Of a DNA stretch of 64,000 nucleotides, positions 32,340 through 43,592 are shown piece after piece. Location of the stretch: NCBI GenBank assembly GCA_019022495.1, contig JAFEKR010000014.1:992001-1056000 (forward strand), in the 5' to 3' direction. Within the stretch, counting starts at the first letter, position 1; each line of letters opens with the position of its first letter. This DNA is from Epichloe hybrida (taxonomy: Eukaryota > Ascomycota > Sordariomycetes > Hypocreales > Clavicipitaceae). Position numbers and translations under genes: made by a program. The notes below the pieces were generated by a model that was not told where the DNA came from, made no database searches, and worked only from the letters and a program-made list of their open reading frames with translations.

Positions 32340-35300
32340 ATGGCGTGGCAAGCACCCGGCGCATGGAAGAAGGCCGCGACCAAAGATTCGAACAAGGATG
32401 ACTCGAGCTTCCCGGGTCTGAAGCCCACTACGCCCGACACAGCAGCAAAGATTGAATATGAGGAGCTGCAGCAGAACGAGCTGTTGGCTCTCGAGGCCAT
32501 CTATGGAGATGATTTCGCGATGCACACAAGCACACATGGTGCATGGAAGGTAAGGTCAGAGTTGAAATAACCCCGACCTCTTCCTCCACCACCACCAAAG
32601 GCTAACTAACGAACAACGGCTGCGCAGAAGACGGAACCCTCGTTTGATGTTCGAATCAAGGCTTCGACGGACAGTGACTTCGCCGTGACAGTCGGCTTTG
32701 TCATGACGGCGACCTATCCCAAGACGCCCCCTCTCTTGACCGTCAAAGACATCAGTGGCTTGCGCGAGGCGACTCAATTCAAGATCCAACATTTTGTCGA
32801 TACCAAGCCCAAGGAGTTTGCCAAAGAGACCCAGGAAATGGTTGACCGGATTGTTGAAGGCATTCGTGACATCCTGGAAGACGCAGCCCAGGCCGAGGCA
32901 TCGGGCAAGCAACTGCCATCCCTCGAAGAAGAACGAGAGCAACACGAAGCCGAACTTGCTGTTTTGGCACAGGAGCAGATGGAAGAAGAACAGCGCAGAA
33001 AGCTGGAAGAGACGAAAGAGGAGGAAAGGGTCATGTCGAAAATGCTTCAGCTGGAAATTGACCGGCAGCGCCAAAAGGCCAAGGAGTCGAGGGTCAGTCG
33101 ACGTCCCAATGGGTTACATGGACAGCCTAGCGACAACTCTGCCGCCGACAGCGAACAAGTCGACTTTGATCAGCTCTGCAACACGACCGACAAGGACGGC
33201 AACGTTCTCACATTCAGGTCGGTTGTCGGCAAATGTGATCCGCGAGAGGGCAGAGTCACCATCGTCTACACCGTGAGACCCGTCCTGGGCAACGGCCAAG
33301 GTAACCAAATACTGGCCTTGAAAGAGGCCACTTTACGGAGCGGCAGTAGAGATGCCAAAGAGTTCAAGAAGCAATTGCAATCGCTGGAATCACGACTTGA
33401 GGATCTCAAGACGGCAAAGCGTATCCACCACCGCCACCTTGTCGACGTCTTGGATTTCAAGGTCGAAAGCGGGACGCCCACGGATGCGACGGCGGCCAAC
33501 GTATGGACTGTGAGAATACTTGCGCCCATGGCGGAGAAGGGCTCTCTTGAGGAGTTGTTGGAGTTGGCAGGTCATATCGAGATTGGAAAGGTACGATCAT
33601 GGACGAGGGATCTGTTGGATGCACTTAATTTCTTGCATAATCAAAACATTGCGCACCAGGATATTCATCCCCGGAACGTTGTCCTGTTCCGTGAGTCCAC
33701 GGGCGAAATTGTACCCAAGTTGTCAGATGCCTGGTACCAGCGAGAAATCCACAACGCCAGCACCCCCAAGCCAGGTCTTCCTGGCCTCAGCTCCGCAAAG
33801 TCGGCGTACTGGCTGCCGCCCGAGATTGCGGGACAGTCCAAGCCCCAGTACACGTACAAGACTGACATATGGGAATTTGGCATCGTCTTTGTTCAGATGA
33901 TATTCGGTCTGGACGTGCTACAAAAGTACTCATCGCCAAGGAATTTGATGGAGTCGTTGACGCTGTCACAGTCGTTGCAGGAACTGGTCAGCCGGTTCTT
34001 CAAAGACGACAAACAGAAGCGACCCCGGCCCTTTGAGCTTGGATCAAGCGAGTTTCTGGCGACCGACGCCCCGGTGTTTCACGACGATTCATCCGCCATC
34101 ATGTCGATGACACCGTCATTGACATCTCTGCACGCCCCCCCGACAAAACTCAGACGCGAGTCCATGACGCGAGGGGCGGTGGTTTCCCGCTATACAGAGG
34201 ACTTTGTGGAGGAAGGACGTCTGGGCAAGGGTGGCTTCGGCGAAGTCGTCAAGGCACGGAAGAAGTTGGACGGGCAAATCTACGCCATCAAGAAGATCAC
34301 CCAGCGTTCCCATGCGAGTTTGACAGAAATTCTCAAAGAAGTCCGCCTTCTTTCTCAGCTCAGCCATCCAGCCGTGGTGCGATACTACAACACGTGGGTC
34401 GAGGAAGTGGCAGACGTCACCGACACCGAAGGCGAAACATCCACCGACGACTTTACTGAAGAAACACGGGAGGCTGGGTCCGCAGGCATCGATATCCAGT
34501 TTGCCACCAGCACCGGTGGCCTCGACTTCATGTCCTCCAACGCAGCTGTAGAGTTCGGATACGACGATAGCAGCGATGACGGAGATACGTACGAGGACTC
34601 TGATGACGATAGCTCGAGCGTTGATGAAGTCGCCGTTGGGCACCGCGGCCCTCTGTCACCAGAAAGAGAACGTCAAGCTTTTATTCTGAGGCGCGCCAGA
34701 CTCCAGCGGTCGTACCGGACCATTCTTTACATTTCCATGGAATACTGCGAGAAACGAGTAAGCACAATTAACTGGCTCTCTTGGCCTCCCCCTTGCAATA
34801 CTATCACTGAACCTTAGCTAATTGGCGCGATAGACATTACGTGATTTAATCACCCGCGGCTTGCACAAGAATACACCCGAGATCTGGAGGCTATTTCGGC
34901 AGATAATCGAAGGTTTGGCGCATATTCATGGGCTAAGCATTGTGCATCGGGATCTCAAACCCGAAAACATTTTCATCAGTAGCAGCATCGACAGCGTCGA
35001 CAATGTGAAGATTGGGGATTTCGGTCTCGCAACCAGCGGCCAATTTTCCGTGGACAAGGCTGCCAGCAACAACTTGGAAACAGATGACATGACGCGAAGT
35101 ATCGGAACCGCGTACTACTCAGCGCCTGAAGTGCGATCAGCAGCCAACGGCATGTACAGTACCAAAGTCGATGCAAGTGTTCCCCCCACCCTTGCGTTCC
35201 AATTGTATGGAACTGACTCTCTCCCACAGATGTACTCACTCGGAATCATCTTTTTTGAAATGTGCTATCAGCCTATGCTCGGCATGCAAAAAGCAGATGT

Positions 35301-37531
35301 CATTGGTCAACTTCGACGGCCGAAGGCGGTGTTGCCGTCCGACTTCAAGCCTGCCGAAAAGACGCAAACCGAGATTATATTGTCGCTAGTCGACCACGAC
35401 CCAAGGGAACGCCCATCTAGCACCGACCTGCTGAAGAGCGGGAAACTCCCCGTACAAATGGAGAGCGAAACCATTCGTCGAACACTTGCGGGCTTGGCCG
35501 ACCCCAGCTCTCCTTACTATGGCAAGATGCTCTCTACCCTCTTTGGCCGTCCGGTGGACGCCGCCAAAGACTATGCTTGGGACATGTTTGCCTCCAACCC
35601 CGACTCTGCAGAGCTGCTTAATCAAGGTATTGTCAAGAATATCCTCATCTCCATCTTCCGCCACCATGGCGCGCTGGAAATGGCTCGCAGCTCTATATAC
35701 CCCCGATCATCGCACTATGGTGACAATGTCGTGCAGCTGTTGGACCCCAACGGCACCGTTCTGCAGCTCCCCTACGACCTGACCATGGGCAACGCCAGAA
35801 TGATTGCGAAGCAGTCGACGGGCACCACGCTACAGCGCACGTTTTCCTTCAGCAATGTCTATCGAGACAAGCAGGATACTGGTCAGCCTAACATGTTTGG
35901 GGAAGTCGACTTTGACATTGTCACGACCGACACCCTGGATCTGGCACTCAAAGAAGCAGAAGTGTTGAAGGTCCTCGACGAAATCATCAACGCGTTTCCG
36001 TCACTGTCGCAATCGCAAATGTGTTTTCATGTCGGGCATTCCGATCTCCTTCAACTCATTTTCGAACACTGTGCCGTCGAGAAAGCAAGCCGGCGACTCG
36101 CAGCGGATGCGCTCAGCAGACTCAATATTCACAACCATACATGGCAGAAAGTTAGGATGGAACTGCGATCGCCGGCAGTAGGAGTATCTGCTACTAGTGT
36201 GGACGAACTTCAAAAGTTTGATTTCCGAGGTATGTTTGCCCCTCCCCCCCCCCTTGTTTAGAAAGTCCCCCCTCATTTCAGTCGGCTGAAAAAGACGTGA
36301 AGACACTCCAAACAAAGCCTTTTCTCGGCTGAAAACACTATTCGAAGGCGGAGACATGTATGAAAGGGCATCGTCAACCATGGCGCATCTGAAGGAGGTG
36401 GCCGAATATGCAAAACGGTTCGGCGTCAGTACCAAGACATACATCAATCCGCTCAACAGCATCAAGGAAAACTTCTACTCTGGCGGAATCCTGTTCTCGT
36501 GTCTCTATGACAAAAAGGTCAAGGATGTGTTTGCAGCAGGCGGTCGGTATGATCACCTTATCAAAGAGCAGCACCTCAAAACTGGCGGAGTCCATGAGGA
36601 GAGACATGCTGTTGGATTTGGTCTTGCCTGGGAGCGATTGGCTCGGATTCCCAAAGCTGGAGCGAAGTCATTTCTCCAAAAACAAGAGATGGATCCTAGT
36701 TCCGTATTCACTGAGCGGAGGGTAAGTTTTTTTTTTTTTTTTTTTTTTTTTTCGGTCCCCGATTTCGCTGTGTACATTTTTAATCTGACCATGGAAAAGT
36801 GCGACATACTGGTTGCATCATTTGACATGACTATCCTTCGGTCGACTGGTATCGAGATACTGCAGCTACTTTGGGACCACGACATTAGTGCAGAAATGGC
36901 CAAAGATGCCAGGTCGCCAGAAGACTTGCTATCCAAACACAGAGACGAGAAGTACTCTTGGATTGTCGTGGTCAAGCCCGAATCCATGCTCAAGATCAAG
37001 ACAATGAGCCGCAAAGACGTTCCAGACGTTGATCTGCCCCTGTCCCAGTTGATGGCATGGCTCCGGCCTGAACTGAAAGAACGTGACGCTCGGGCATTCT
37101 CAAAGCTCAGAGGCAGCACATCCCAGGCCAGCGAGTCCACGGGGCCTCACCAAAACGAAATTCAACAAGAGCAGGACGTCAAGGTGCTCGTGGCAGGCAC
37201 CAAGAGCAAAAAGTTCAACCGCAGACAGGTGGTGGATCAGGCTCAGCTTAGCGCGGCTAACCTGGTACGATCGTTCTTGGACGGTCCCATCTTGGCAATT
37301 GAGACGACAGACCAGGTCATTGACTTACTCCGGGAAACCAGTCTGTCAGATCACGACAGCTGGAAGAAGATGGAACATGCAGTGACGATGAATGAGAGAA
37401 AGTACGTACGCGAGCTCCATGTCCAGCTCGACACGTGGCGGTCATCGTATGAGAGGAAGGGCAAGTCCAAGCATGCGTTCATATACAACTTCCGAACGGG
37501 CACATGCGTGTATTACGACCTAAGCGCCTAG
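32340..37531 (+). CDS. GCN2: eIF2-alpha kinase Gcn2 (CPC-3), amino-acid starvation sensor
   Basis: Six exons, 32340-32549, 32628-34757, 34834-35172, 35230-36229, 36303-36721 and 36800-37531, give 1609 residues. Order of domains: RWD (about 38-160, YEELQQNELLALEAIYGDDF) that binds Gcn1; charged coil (about 170-250); pseudokinase (about 290-560, with AHQDIHPRNVVLF); active kinase (about 592-1000) with GKGGFGEV, the Lys of YAIKKI, HRDLKPEN and DFGLA; HisRS-like domain (about 1040-1500) that senses uncharged tRNA; and a C-terminal ribosome-binding domain. The kinase has the usual acidic insert. It phosphorylates eIF2-alpha and induces general amino-acid control. Intron 35173-35229 is GC-AG. Intron 36722-36799 holds 26 T. 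Three introns are or look multiple-of-three, so unspliced frames stay open. Confidence 0.96.
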
Positions 37532-38632
37532 GACAATGTTCCCTCTCGGAGCAGACGGGCAAGGTGCATGCATATAAATTTTCGGATTGTAGCATAGTAG
37601 TACTATTGTGGTTGTCTAATAAGTCAATCTCTGCATCGAGAATAGTGTCTAATTTAGGGAGCGTTTATGCAGCATCCTAGTTAGGCAATTGGGACACAAA
37701 GCCCTCTAGGGCTACAGCTCTTGGCTCTGCGGTGATCACGTTAACAGCTATTATGAGGCTGCAAATTGTGGCCGAAAACGATGCATACGAGCCAGGAACA
37801 GAAGGCCAGCGGGCATTGATAAGAATGTTATCGCGGGCTAAAGATATTAGCGATGACGCTGAAGATGACACTGGAGATGTTGCTATAGGCTGATGACAAA
37901 AGAATACGCATTAGAAAGGTCATTATTTACTTGTCTAATTGACACCTATGTTGCTTGGTCTAGGCAAAGCCTAAAATTATCACACTAATACTGTTAAGAA
38001 TATCCCTAAAGAATACTAGGAATAAGCTAAGAGCTAGATTTAGTAGTGGATGTAGGAGAAAGAAGGTATGATAAAAGCAACATAAGAACTCCCCTTCCAC
38101 TCTCTTACTACATGACTTACTATGGGAGCCAAACACTACATGTCTAAGCCGCTTCTCTAGCCAGAAAGGGATGCTATGCTCCTTGCGCCAGAGGGGATGC
38201 CGCATAAACGCCCGTAAACGCCCATAAAAGCTCCCCTAGTTTATGAAACTCATGTCTGCGGCTTCCTGAAAAGAGCAGGAGCAACTACTATATGCCAAGA
38301 CCAACGTGACTGCCGAAAAAAATCTGTGAAGAGTGAATGATGGTAAGAACATGAATGCACAGTTCAGTTGCAAAGGGCACCGCCGTCGTTCAAAGGTAAA
38401 AGGAGCCAGCCCGTGCGACAGTTCAACGTGAATCACAAATTTAGAACAAACCTTGAGTTTGAGACCCTGGTGAGTCACTAATACACTTTGTGGCTGAGAC
38501 TTCATGGCAACTCTGTTCCTGCTGAATAAAATACTTAACATCCGATTCTCAGTCTCATTTCTCACTCATTGTTCTTCACACGAATCAACTTCACCACAAT
38601 ACTACAACGCACCAACTGATATCCGATTCACA
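37532..38632. other. Intergenic region with a possible decayed coding fragment
   Basis: AT-rich in part. A plus-strand open stretch at about 37681-37893 without a start (begins L-G-N-W-D-T-K-P-S-R, ends D-V-A-I-G-stop) has protein-like composition with an acidic end and could be the remnant of a gene, but I recognise no family. The DUF3669 promoter occupies the right end. Confidence 0.35.
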
Positions 38633-39682
38633 ATGAACGCTACAAACGCTACAAATTTACTGACCGACTTCGGCCCCCTCGAACGGATCGGACATGGCCA
38701 CTGCGGCTCCGTCTGGGGCGCACTCGGACTCGGACTGGAGCCCGTCGATGTGAATCACGGGAGTGCTCGCGCCGTGGTCAAACGCGAAGATGCAAGCCCC
38801 GGCAGGGACATCCAAAACGAGGTGTCTGTCCAGTCACAAGTTTCCGCATGCGCAATGAGCGGCATGCTACCGCGCGTATTGGTTCCCAAATGTTTTGGTT
38901 TTATGAGCAGTCTCGATGAGAGATGGACCCAGCTGCTACCACTCCTGCCTGCTGGCTTCGAGGGATGCAGAGCCATGATCGCCGAGAAGATCGAGCCCGT
39001 GTCGACGCAGGCCCAGTTGCTCCTCATTGACAGATACGGCCCGGAAGAGCATCGCCATGAATTGCGAGAGTCACTTTCATGTCACGGCAAGCGCGAGCAT
39101 TGCCTGGCCCGCATCTACCTTGGCCGCCGACGACAGATGCATCATAATCCAGACCAACGCCCACAGCGCCCTCGTTTCTTCAGCCTCCGCAACTTCCCCA
39201 TCCACTCCGACCAAGCCGAAGAGCTTCACCTTCCCTGTGAAGAGTACGCCAAGTCCATGGCAGAGGCTCTGGCAGTACTTCACTGGAGGGTCAGGACGAA
39301 TGGCGCCGATGTCGAGTTCGTACTTGGTGCCTGTCGTGAGGCCGGAACAGCGGACGTGTCGACCCCCCTCGGCGAACACGCCATCTGGATGCTTGACTTT
39401 GATTGCTCCAGACCCATCGAGGCAGATGAATCTGGCCTCGAGTCGATTACACGGGCATTTTGGCGCAACGATCCTTACTACCCCCAGCCGCACAGTGCTC
39501 ATGAACGGGATCGACAACTATGGGACATCTTTGCTGCCGAGTATCGACGAGTGGGAATGGAGGTTGTGCGAGCTTATCCTCGCGAGGGAGAAGACGTGGA
39601 AGTGTTGTGTGCTCTAGTCGATGGTGTGTTGACAAAGATTGTGGAAACAAAGGGTAAATGGAAGAGTGGAGGGCATTTCTGA
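38633..39682 (+). CDS. DUF3669-type fungal protein of unknown function
   Basis: A single exon of 349 residues from ATG 38633 (MNATNATNLLTDFGPLERIGHGHCG). An in-frame ATG at 38504 would add 43 residues that look untranslated. The N-terminus (IGHGHCGSVWG, ARAVVKRED) faintly resembles a kinase glycine loop and Lys. The C-terminal segment, HAIWMLDFDCSRPIEADESGLESITRAFWRNDPYYPQP, matches the DUF3669 family found mainly in filamentous fungi, often expanded and poorly understood. No signal peptide or membrane span is present. Part of this gene (about 39179-39293) recurs downstream at 40130-40330 as a truncated copy. Confidence 0.75.
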   Translation: MNATNATNLLTDFGPLERIGHGHCGSVWGALGLGLEPVDVNHGSARAVVKREDASPGRDIQNEVSVQSQVSACAMSGMLPRVLVPKCFGFMSSLDERWTQLLPLLPAGFEGCRAMIAEKIEPVSTQAQLLLIDRYGPEEHRHELRESLSCHGKREHCLARIYLGRRRQMHHNPDQRPQRPRFFSLRNFPIHSDQAEELHLPCEEYAKSMAEALAVLHWRVRTNGADVEFVLGACREAGTADVSTPLGEHAIWMLDFDCSRPIEADESGLESITRAFWRNDPYYPQPHSAHERDRQLWDIFAAEYRRVGMEVVRAYPREGEDVEVLCALVDGVLTKIVETKGKWKSGGHF

Positions 39683-39836
39683 TCGCGCAGCTGCCATTGA
39701 TTACTGTTCTTCATGCTCGTCAAGTTGTACAAGATCCTTTTGGGTGTGATCCACGAGACGGTGCAAGCTTTGCACCGACATTGCATGGTACAAATTGTAT
39801 GTGAAGTTATATAGGGCGGCCACTTTATACCATTAC

Positions 39837-39888
39837 CTAGGTGTAAACTTTGCGCGTAGACTACGTAAAGTGTAAAGTTTACACCTAG
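39837..39888. repeat. Perfect 15-base inverted repeat (hairpin)
   Basis: CTAGGTGTAAACTTT at 39837-39851 is the exact reverse complement of 39874-39888, with a 22-base loop. It sits 155 bases after the DUF3669 stop. It may be a tiny MITE remnant or a transcript hairpin. No flanking target duplication is obvious. Confidence 0.8.
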
Positions 39889-40129
39889 AATAAGGGCAAA
39901 GTTAGTAAAATTCGGGAATCTAATTCTTTTATAGGTATTTACGTGGCCCTAGTTAAAAAGATACTTTGTGAATGGGGGGGGGGTGTAGTGTTTATGTAAT
40001 TTGGATAAAATTCCATGAAGTTCTGATGATGATTACCTTCCAAGAGAAAAAAAATCTGCACAGCAAGGTGGGTGGGGGTGGGGGTTTTGTGTGGAGTGGG
40101 TCAGGTGTAGCGCACCTTTCCCCCCCTTC

Positions 40130-40457
40130 ACCCTATCCATTCCGATCAAGCTAAAGAAGTTTCTTCAGCCTCGCAACTTTCCTATTCACTCCGATCAAGC
40201 TGAAGAGTTTCTTCAGCCTCCGCAACTTCCCCATCCACTCCGACCAACCCGAAGAGCTTTACCTTCCCTGTGAAGAGTACGCCAAGTCCATAATAGCAGA
40301 GGCTCTGGCAGTACTTCACTGGAGAGTCAAATCAGTCAAATCAGTCAAATCAATCAAGTCGGTCAAGTCGGTCAAAAAGTCAGTCAGAAAGTCAGTCAGA
40401 AAGTCAGTCAGAAAGTCAGTCAGAAAGTCAGTCAGAAAGTCTAAATCGTTGTATTAG
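40130..40457 (+). pseudogene. Truncated DUF3669 copy with tandem-repeat tail
   Basis: Bases 40206-40327 closely repeat 39176-39293 of the DUF3669 gene (the piece coding NFPIHSDQAEELHLPCEEYAKS...LAVLHW). Upstream, a unit of about 48 bases from the same sequence is repeated in degenerate form (about 40132-40180, 40181-40228, 40229-40262), with a frame change between units 2 and 3. From about 40154 the frame is open without ATG through TGGAGAGTC into five 9-base units (40326-40370) and five exact 12-base units (40381-40440), ending at TAG 40455-40457. The repeats code KSV and RKSV. It is most likely a rearranged gene fragment, but a 3' exon of an unseen gene cannot be ruled out. Confidence 0.7.
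40326..40440 (+). repeat. Minisatellite: five 9-base units then five 12-base units
   Basis: Units are GTCAAATCA-like (9 bases; the last two vary to ATCAAGTCG/GTCAAGTCG), then a 10-base joint, then five identical CAGTCAGAAAGT units. All unit lengths are multiples of three and hold one reading frame. Confidence 0.95.
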
Positions 40458-41266
40458 TTAAATCGTTAGTAAAAAGAAAAAACCAGAAGCGAATAATAGT
40501 TAGCCCGGGCGGATTCCGACGATTTATCTGCGCCTATGTCGATGTATTCGGGCAGCCATTAGGACCTTGTATAAGGTATGCCACCTAACGTGTTTGGGGC
40601 TAACTATTACAGGTATTTAGAGGTACCAGCGAGATATCGGAGTATAGTCCCGTGACCTAGCAGGTGCCTTATGACTTGACTGTCAAAGGGATGGAAGGTT
40701 TCGAACTCTAACCTCCCCCATACAATAGGCTACATCCCTCGCTTTACGTACAGTCTACAACGCTAGCAATACGTAAACTCGTCCAGGTTCACAGGTGGGG
40801 TGGTGCCTTTTGCAACCAAAAAGAAGCAGCATGTATTCTCCTGTGACGAAGGAACAGTACTAGTTATTAAGGGAGTTCAAGTTGAGCTACAGGTTGGGCA
40901 TCCTGATCAGACGCTTTTGATTAATTGTAACAAGAGAAACATGTTTCTTTTATGTGATGCCAGAACAAGTCAGTCGGTCCAGGATCCAGAATGTCTCGAG
41001 AGGGGGTTTCGGGCAGTGGCGGTGCGGTCGTGACACGAGCAGCATGCACAACAGCCCCACAGCGTTTGTCCGACTTGGGTCCAGCAAAGTAAACAAGACT
41101 CCTTCATCTCTACGAATCACTTCCATTGTCGTGCAACGCGATTTCTCTTCATGCATTTTTCTTGGACGCACATGGACATATCAGGGCTCCGGGGATAGCA
41201 GGAATATCTCATCACCACGCCTCCATTCTTGTATCTTGTTTCACGAGGTCAGGCACTCGTGGCAAA
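40458..41266. other. Intergenic region, no gene seen
   Basis: Between the truncated DUF3669 copy and the CUT12-like gene. It contains a hairpin-forming segment at 40687-40739 (AGGGATG...CATCCCT with a nested GGTT/AACC arm). Open frames at 40950-41266 show no domain and probably represent the leader of the next gene. Confidence 0.35.
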
Positions 41267-43248
41267 ATGCTCGGGTGGATGTTGAAGCGCGGCGAGAACG
41301 CGCCTGAGCCAGGAGATGGAGGTGCGGCAAGCAACATTGTCTGAACAGGAGCGACGGTACTAACCAGTTGACTTGTACAGATACGACGCAAATCGACCAG
41401 CCAGATACTCCTGCTCCCGTGTTCGCAGCCAGGGCCTTCAAAAGCGCGCTGTTCGGCACACCATCAAAGCGGCCCCAAGACCGTCGGTCCCCGGGCAAAT
41501 CTTCATCCACAAAACATCCAGGCTCAGAAACACCATTGAAGCCTCAGGGCATTCTTCTCACACCCGGGACCGCAACATCAAAGAGAAAGCGTGTCTCCTT
41601 TGGCCGGGATGTTCCGGGCGGATCAACCACCGAACTCGACTGAATCACCGAGCTGGATGAACCAACCGAGACGGGACCCCTTCCGGTGCCAGACAGCAAA
41701 GCAGAACTAAAACCAACAACCCCCGAGGACGCCAAAATCTCGGATGATGACTGGGAAGAGGAGGACGAGAATGGGGGCGAGGACAATGGCTCTCGTGACG
41801 TCACAGTGGATTTGAACGAACCACACTCGCAATCTGGTCGATACTGGAAAGAGGAGTTTCTAAAGTATCACCAGGAGGCGAGGGCTGAGATGGAGAAATT
41901 GCTCAAGTATAAGCAACTGGCAAAGTCGTACGCCCAGCAAAAGGACGCCGAGGCCATACAGCTCGCCGAGAGGCTTCGAGACGAGCAGCAGCGCGTCATC
42001 AAGATGGAAAAGAAGATTGCGGAAAACGCATCTCAAATAGTCACTCAACACCGACAATCGTCAGGAGAAGATCCCACAGAGCTGCTGTGCAAGCTCACCA
42101 AACAAACAACGCTCGCAGCTCAATATCGTCATCGCGTGCAAGACTTGGAGGCCCAGATGGAGGAACTGCACATGCAAAGGGACAATGCAACGGCAGGCAA
42201 TGAGACACCGCGTCGTCGATATGCATCGACCCCTTCAGTGTCAGCGACACAAAAGACATTGACAGAGACCCGTCGAGAACTACGTCGAGCGCGATCGCAA
42301 CTCAAGGAACTCGACTCTTTGCGCGACGAGGTGTTTGGACTGAAAATGCAGCTCAAAAAGGCCGAACTGCGACTGGTCGTCAATGAGAAGGAGGAGGCGC
42401 GCGCAGCAAGTGGTGGTCCGAGGGCCCAGGAACTGCGAACTCTGCTCAAGGCCGCCAGGGACGAGGCGAAACGCAAGGATGAGGAGCTGCGACAGCTTCA
42501 AGTCGACTTTGAGGCATACAGAACAGAAAGCGACGCTCGTGACGCCGACACAAAGGCAGTCTTGGAGCGTGCACATGCCAAGATTGCCGATCTCAAAAAG
42601 GAGGTCAAGTCGCTCAAGTCTGCTGCTGGCTCGGGCCACGCAAGACCACACAGCTGGCACCCAAACACGAACAACGACGCAGAAATCAAGGAGACCAAGT
42701 CAGACGAGCTCATCAGAGATAACAATCTCCAGGCCACCGAACGACGAAGTTTGGACGAAACAGCGGGAGTGACCCGAAAAGGGGCACAACCGCGAACTTT
42801 GCGAGAAAAGTTCGTGGCTGATGCCCCCTCGTCCAGATCCAAAGTAAGAACAAGTGCAGCCGAGCCAACGAGTCTGGACAAGCCTAAGTGGCGGCCATTC
42901 GTGCCTCGGTCACCGAGAAACCGCGGCTGCCTCTCGGACGACGTAGCACCCAAGGATTCTTTGCCACCCGCACTTTCCGTCCTGGAAAAATCAATGCAAC
43001 GTGATGACCTCGCGATTCCTCGTCCTCCTGCTGGTGGAATAGACCTATTGTCGGATCGGTTTGCGCGACTAGGCGGTCCAGGTCCAAATAGCAACATCAA
43101 CAGCTTAAAGGTGGACGACGCGTCAAAGAGAACGCTGCCGCCGGAAAGACGAGCAGCAGCTCTTGCGAGGATTGAGAAGAGGATGGCGGAGAAGAAGAAG
43201 CTGCGCAATCGAAGTGGCGCTTCCGACAAGGAGAATATACGGCCGTGA
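41267..43248 (+). CDS. Cut12-like spindle pole body protein, with in-frame TGA
   Basis: Exons 41267-41321 and 41381-43248; the intron has a perfect TACTAAC branch site. The splice gives MLGWMLKRGENAPEPGDGDTTQIDQPDTPAPVFAARAFKSALFGTP, the N-terminal signature of Cut12-type proteins. KRKRVSFG is a PP1-docking RVxF motif; in fission yeast Cut12 this site recruits phosphatase to set mitotic entry. A long coiled coil fills about residues 165-430 (LRDEQQRVIKMEKK...), and the C-terminus is basic (RRAAALARIEKRMAEKKK). The frame is interrupted once by TGA at 41641-41643, between GGSTTELD and ITELDEPTE; downstream the same frame resumes for 535 codons. Either a short intron with a weak GTTCCG donor at 41611 removes it, or the allele is broken, or the base is wrong. 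Confidence 0.75.
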
Positions 43249-43592
43249 GGGTCCGTGGTTCCGTGGTGCTGCTGAACCCTTTTTTTTTTTTTTTTTAATT
43301 GTCGTTGGTAATCAATTTGAGCATGGAGTTCTGGATAAGGGTGGCGCGTCATGTTCATTATTATCTTGCCGGCACGTTTGTATAGTCTGGCCGTACTTGG
43401 TTCCAGCCACTTGTTGTTTTGTAGTCAATTATGCATAATGCATGCATGTGTGTATTATTTGGATCGCGCACCGCCAGCCTCTCGATCTTGATCAACTCTT
43501 GTCGAATGACCCACCCTTATCTTTAACCTCGCTCGCGTGACATGCTTTCCTCTCCCATACTCGGTACATTTCGCACACAAACCCCTCGCTCA
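43249..43592. other. Short intergenic region with poly-T tract
   Basis: Between the CUT12-like gene and UREF. A run of T lies at about 43280-43296. No gene is seen. Confidence 0.4.

Noticed and set aside
40326..40440. Regular direct repeats considered as a CRISPR-like array
   Set aside because: Units are 9-12 bases with no spacers, in a fungal nuclear genome; a minisatellite.
40687..40739. AGGGATG...CATCCCT hairpin with GTTCGAAACC on the minus strand, tRNA- or SINE-like
   Set aside because: Only 39 bases lie between the acceptor-like arms, too short for D, anticodon and T arms.
42498..43358. 286-residue minus-strand open frame
   Set aside because: Antisense shadow of the CUT12-like coiled-coil gene, extended through a poly-T tract.
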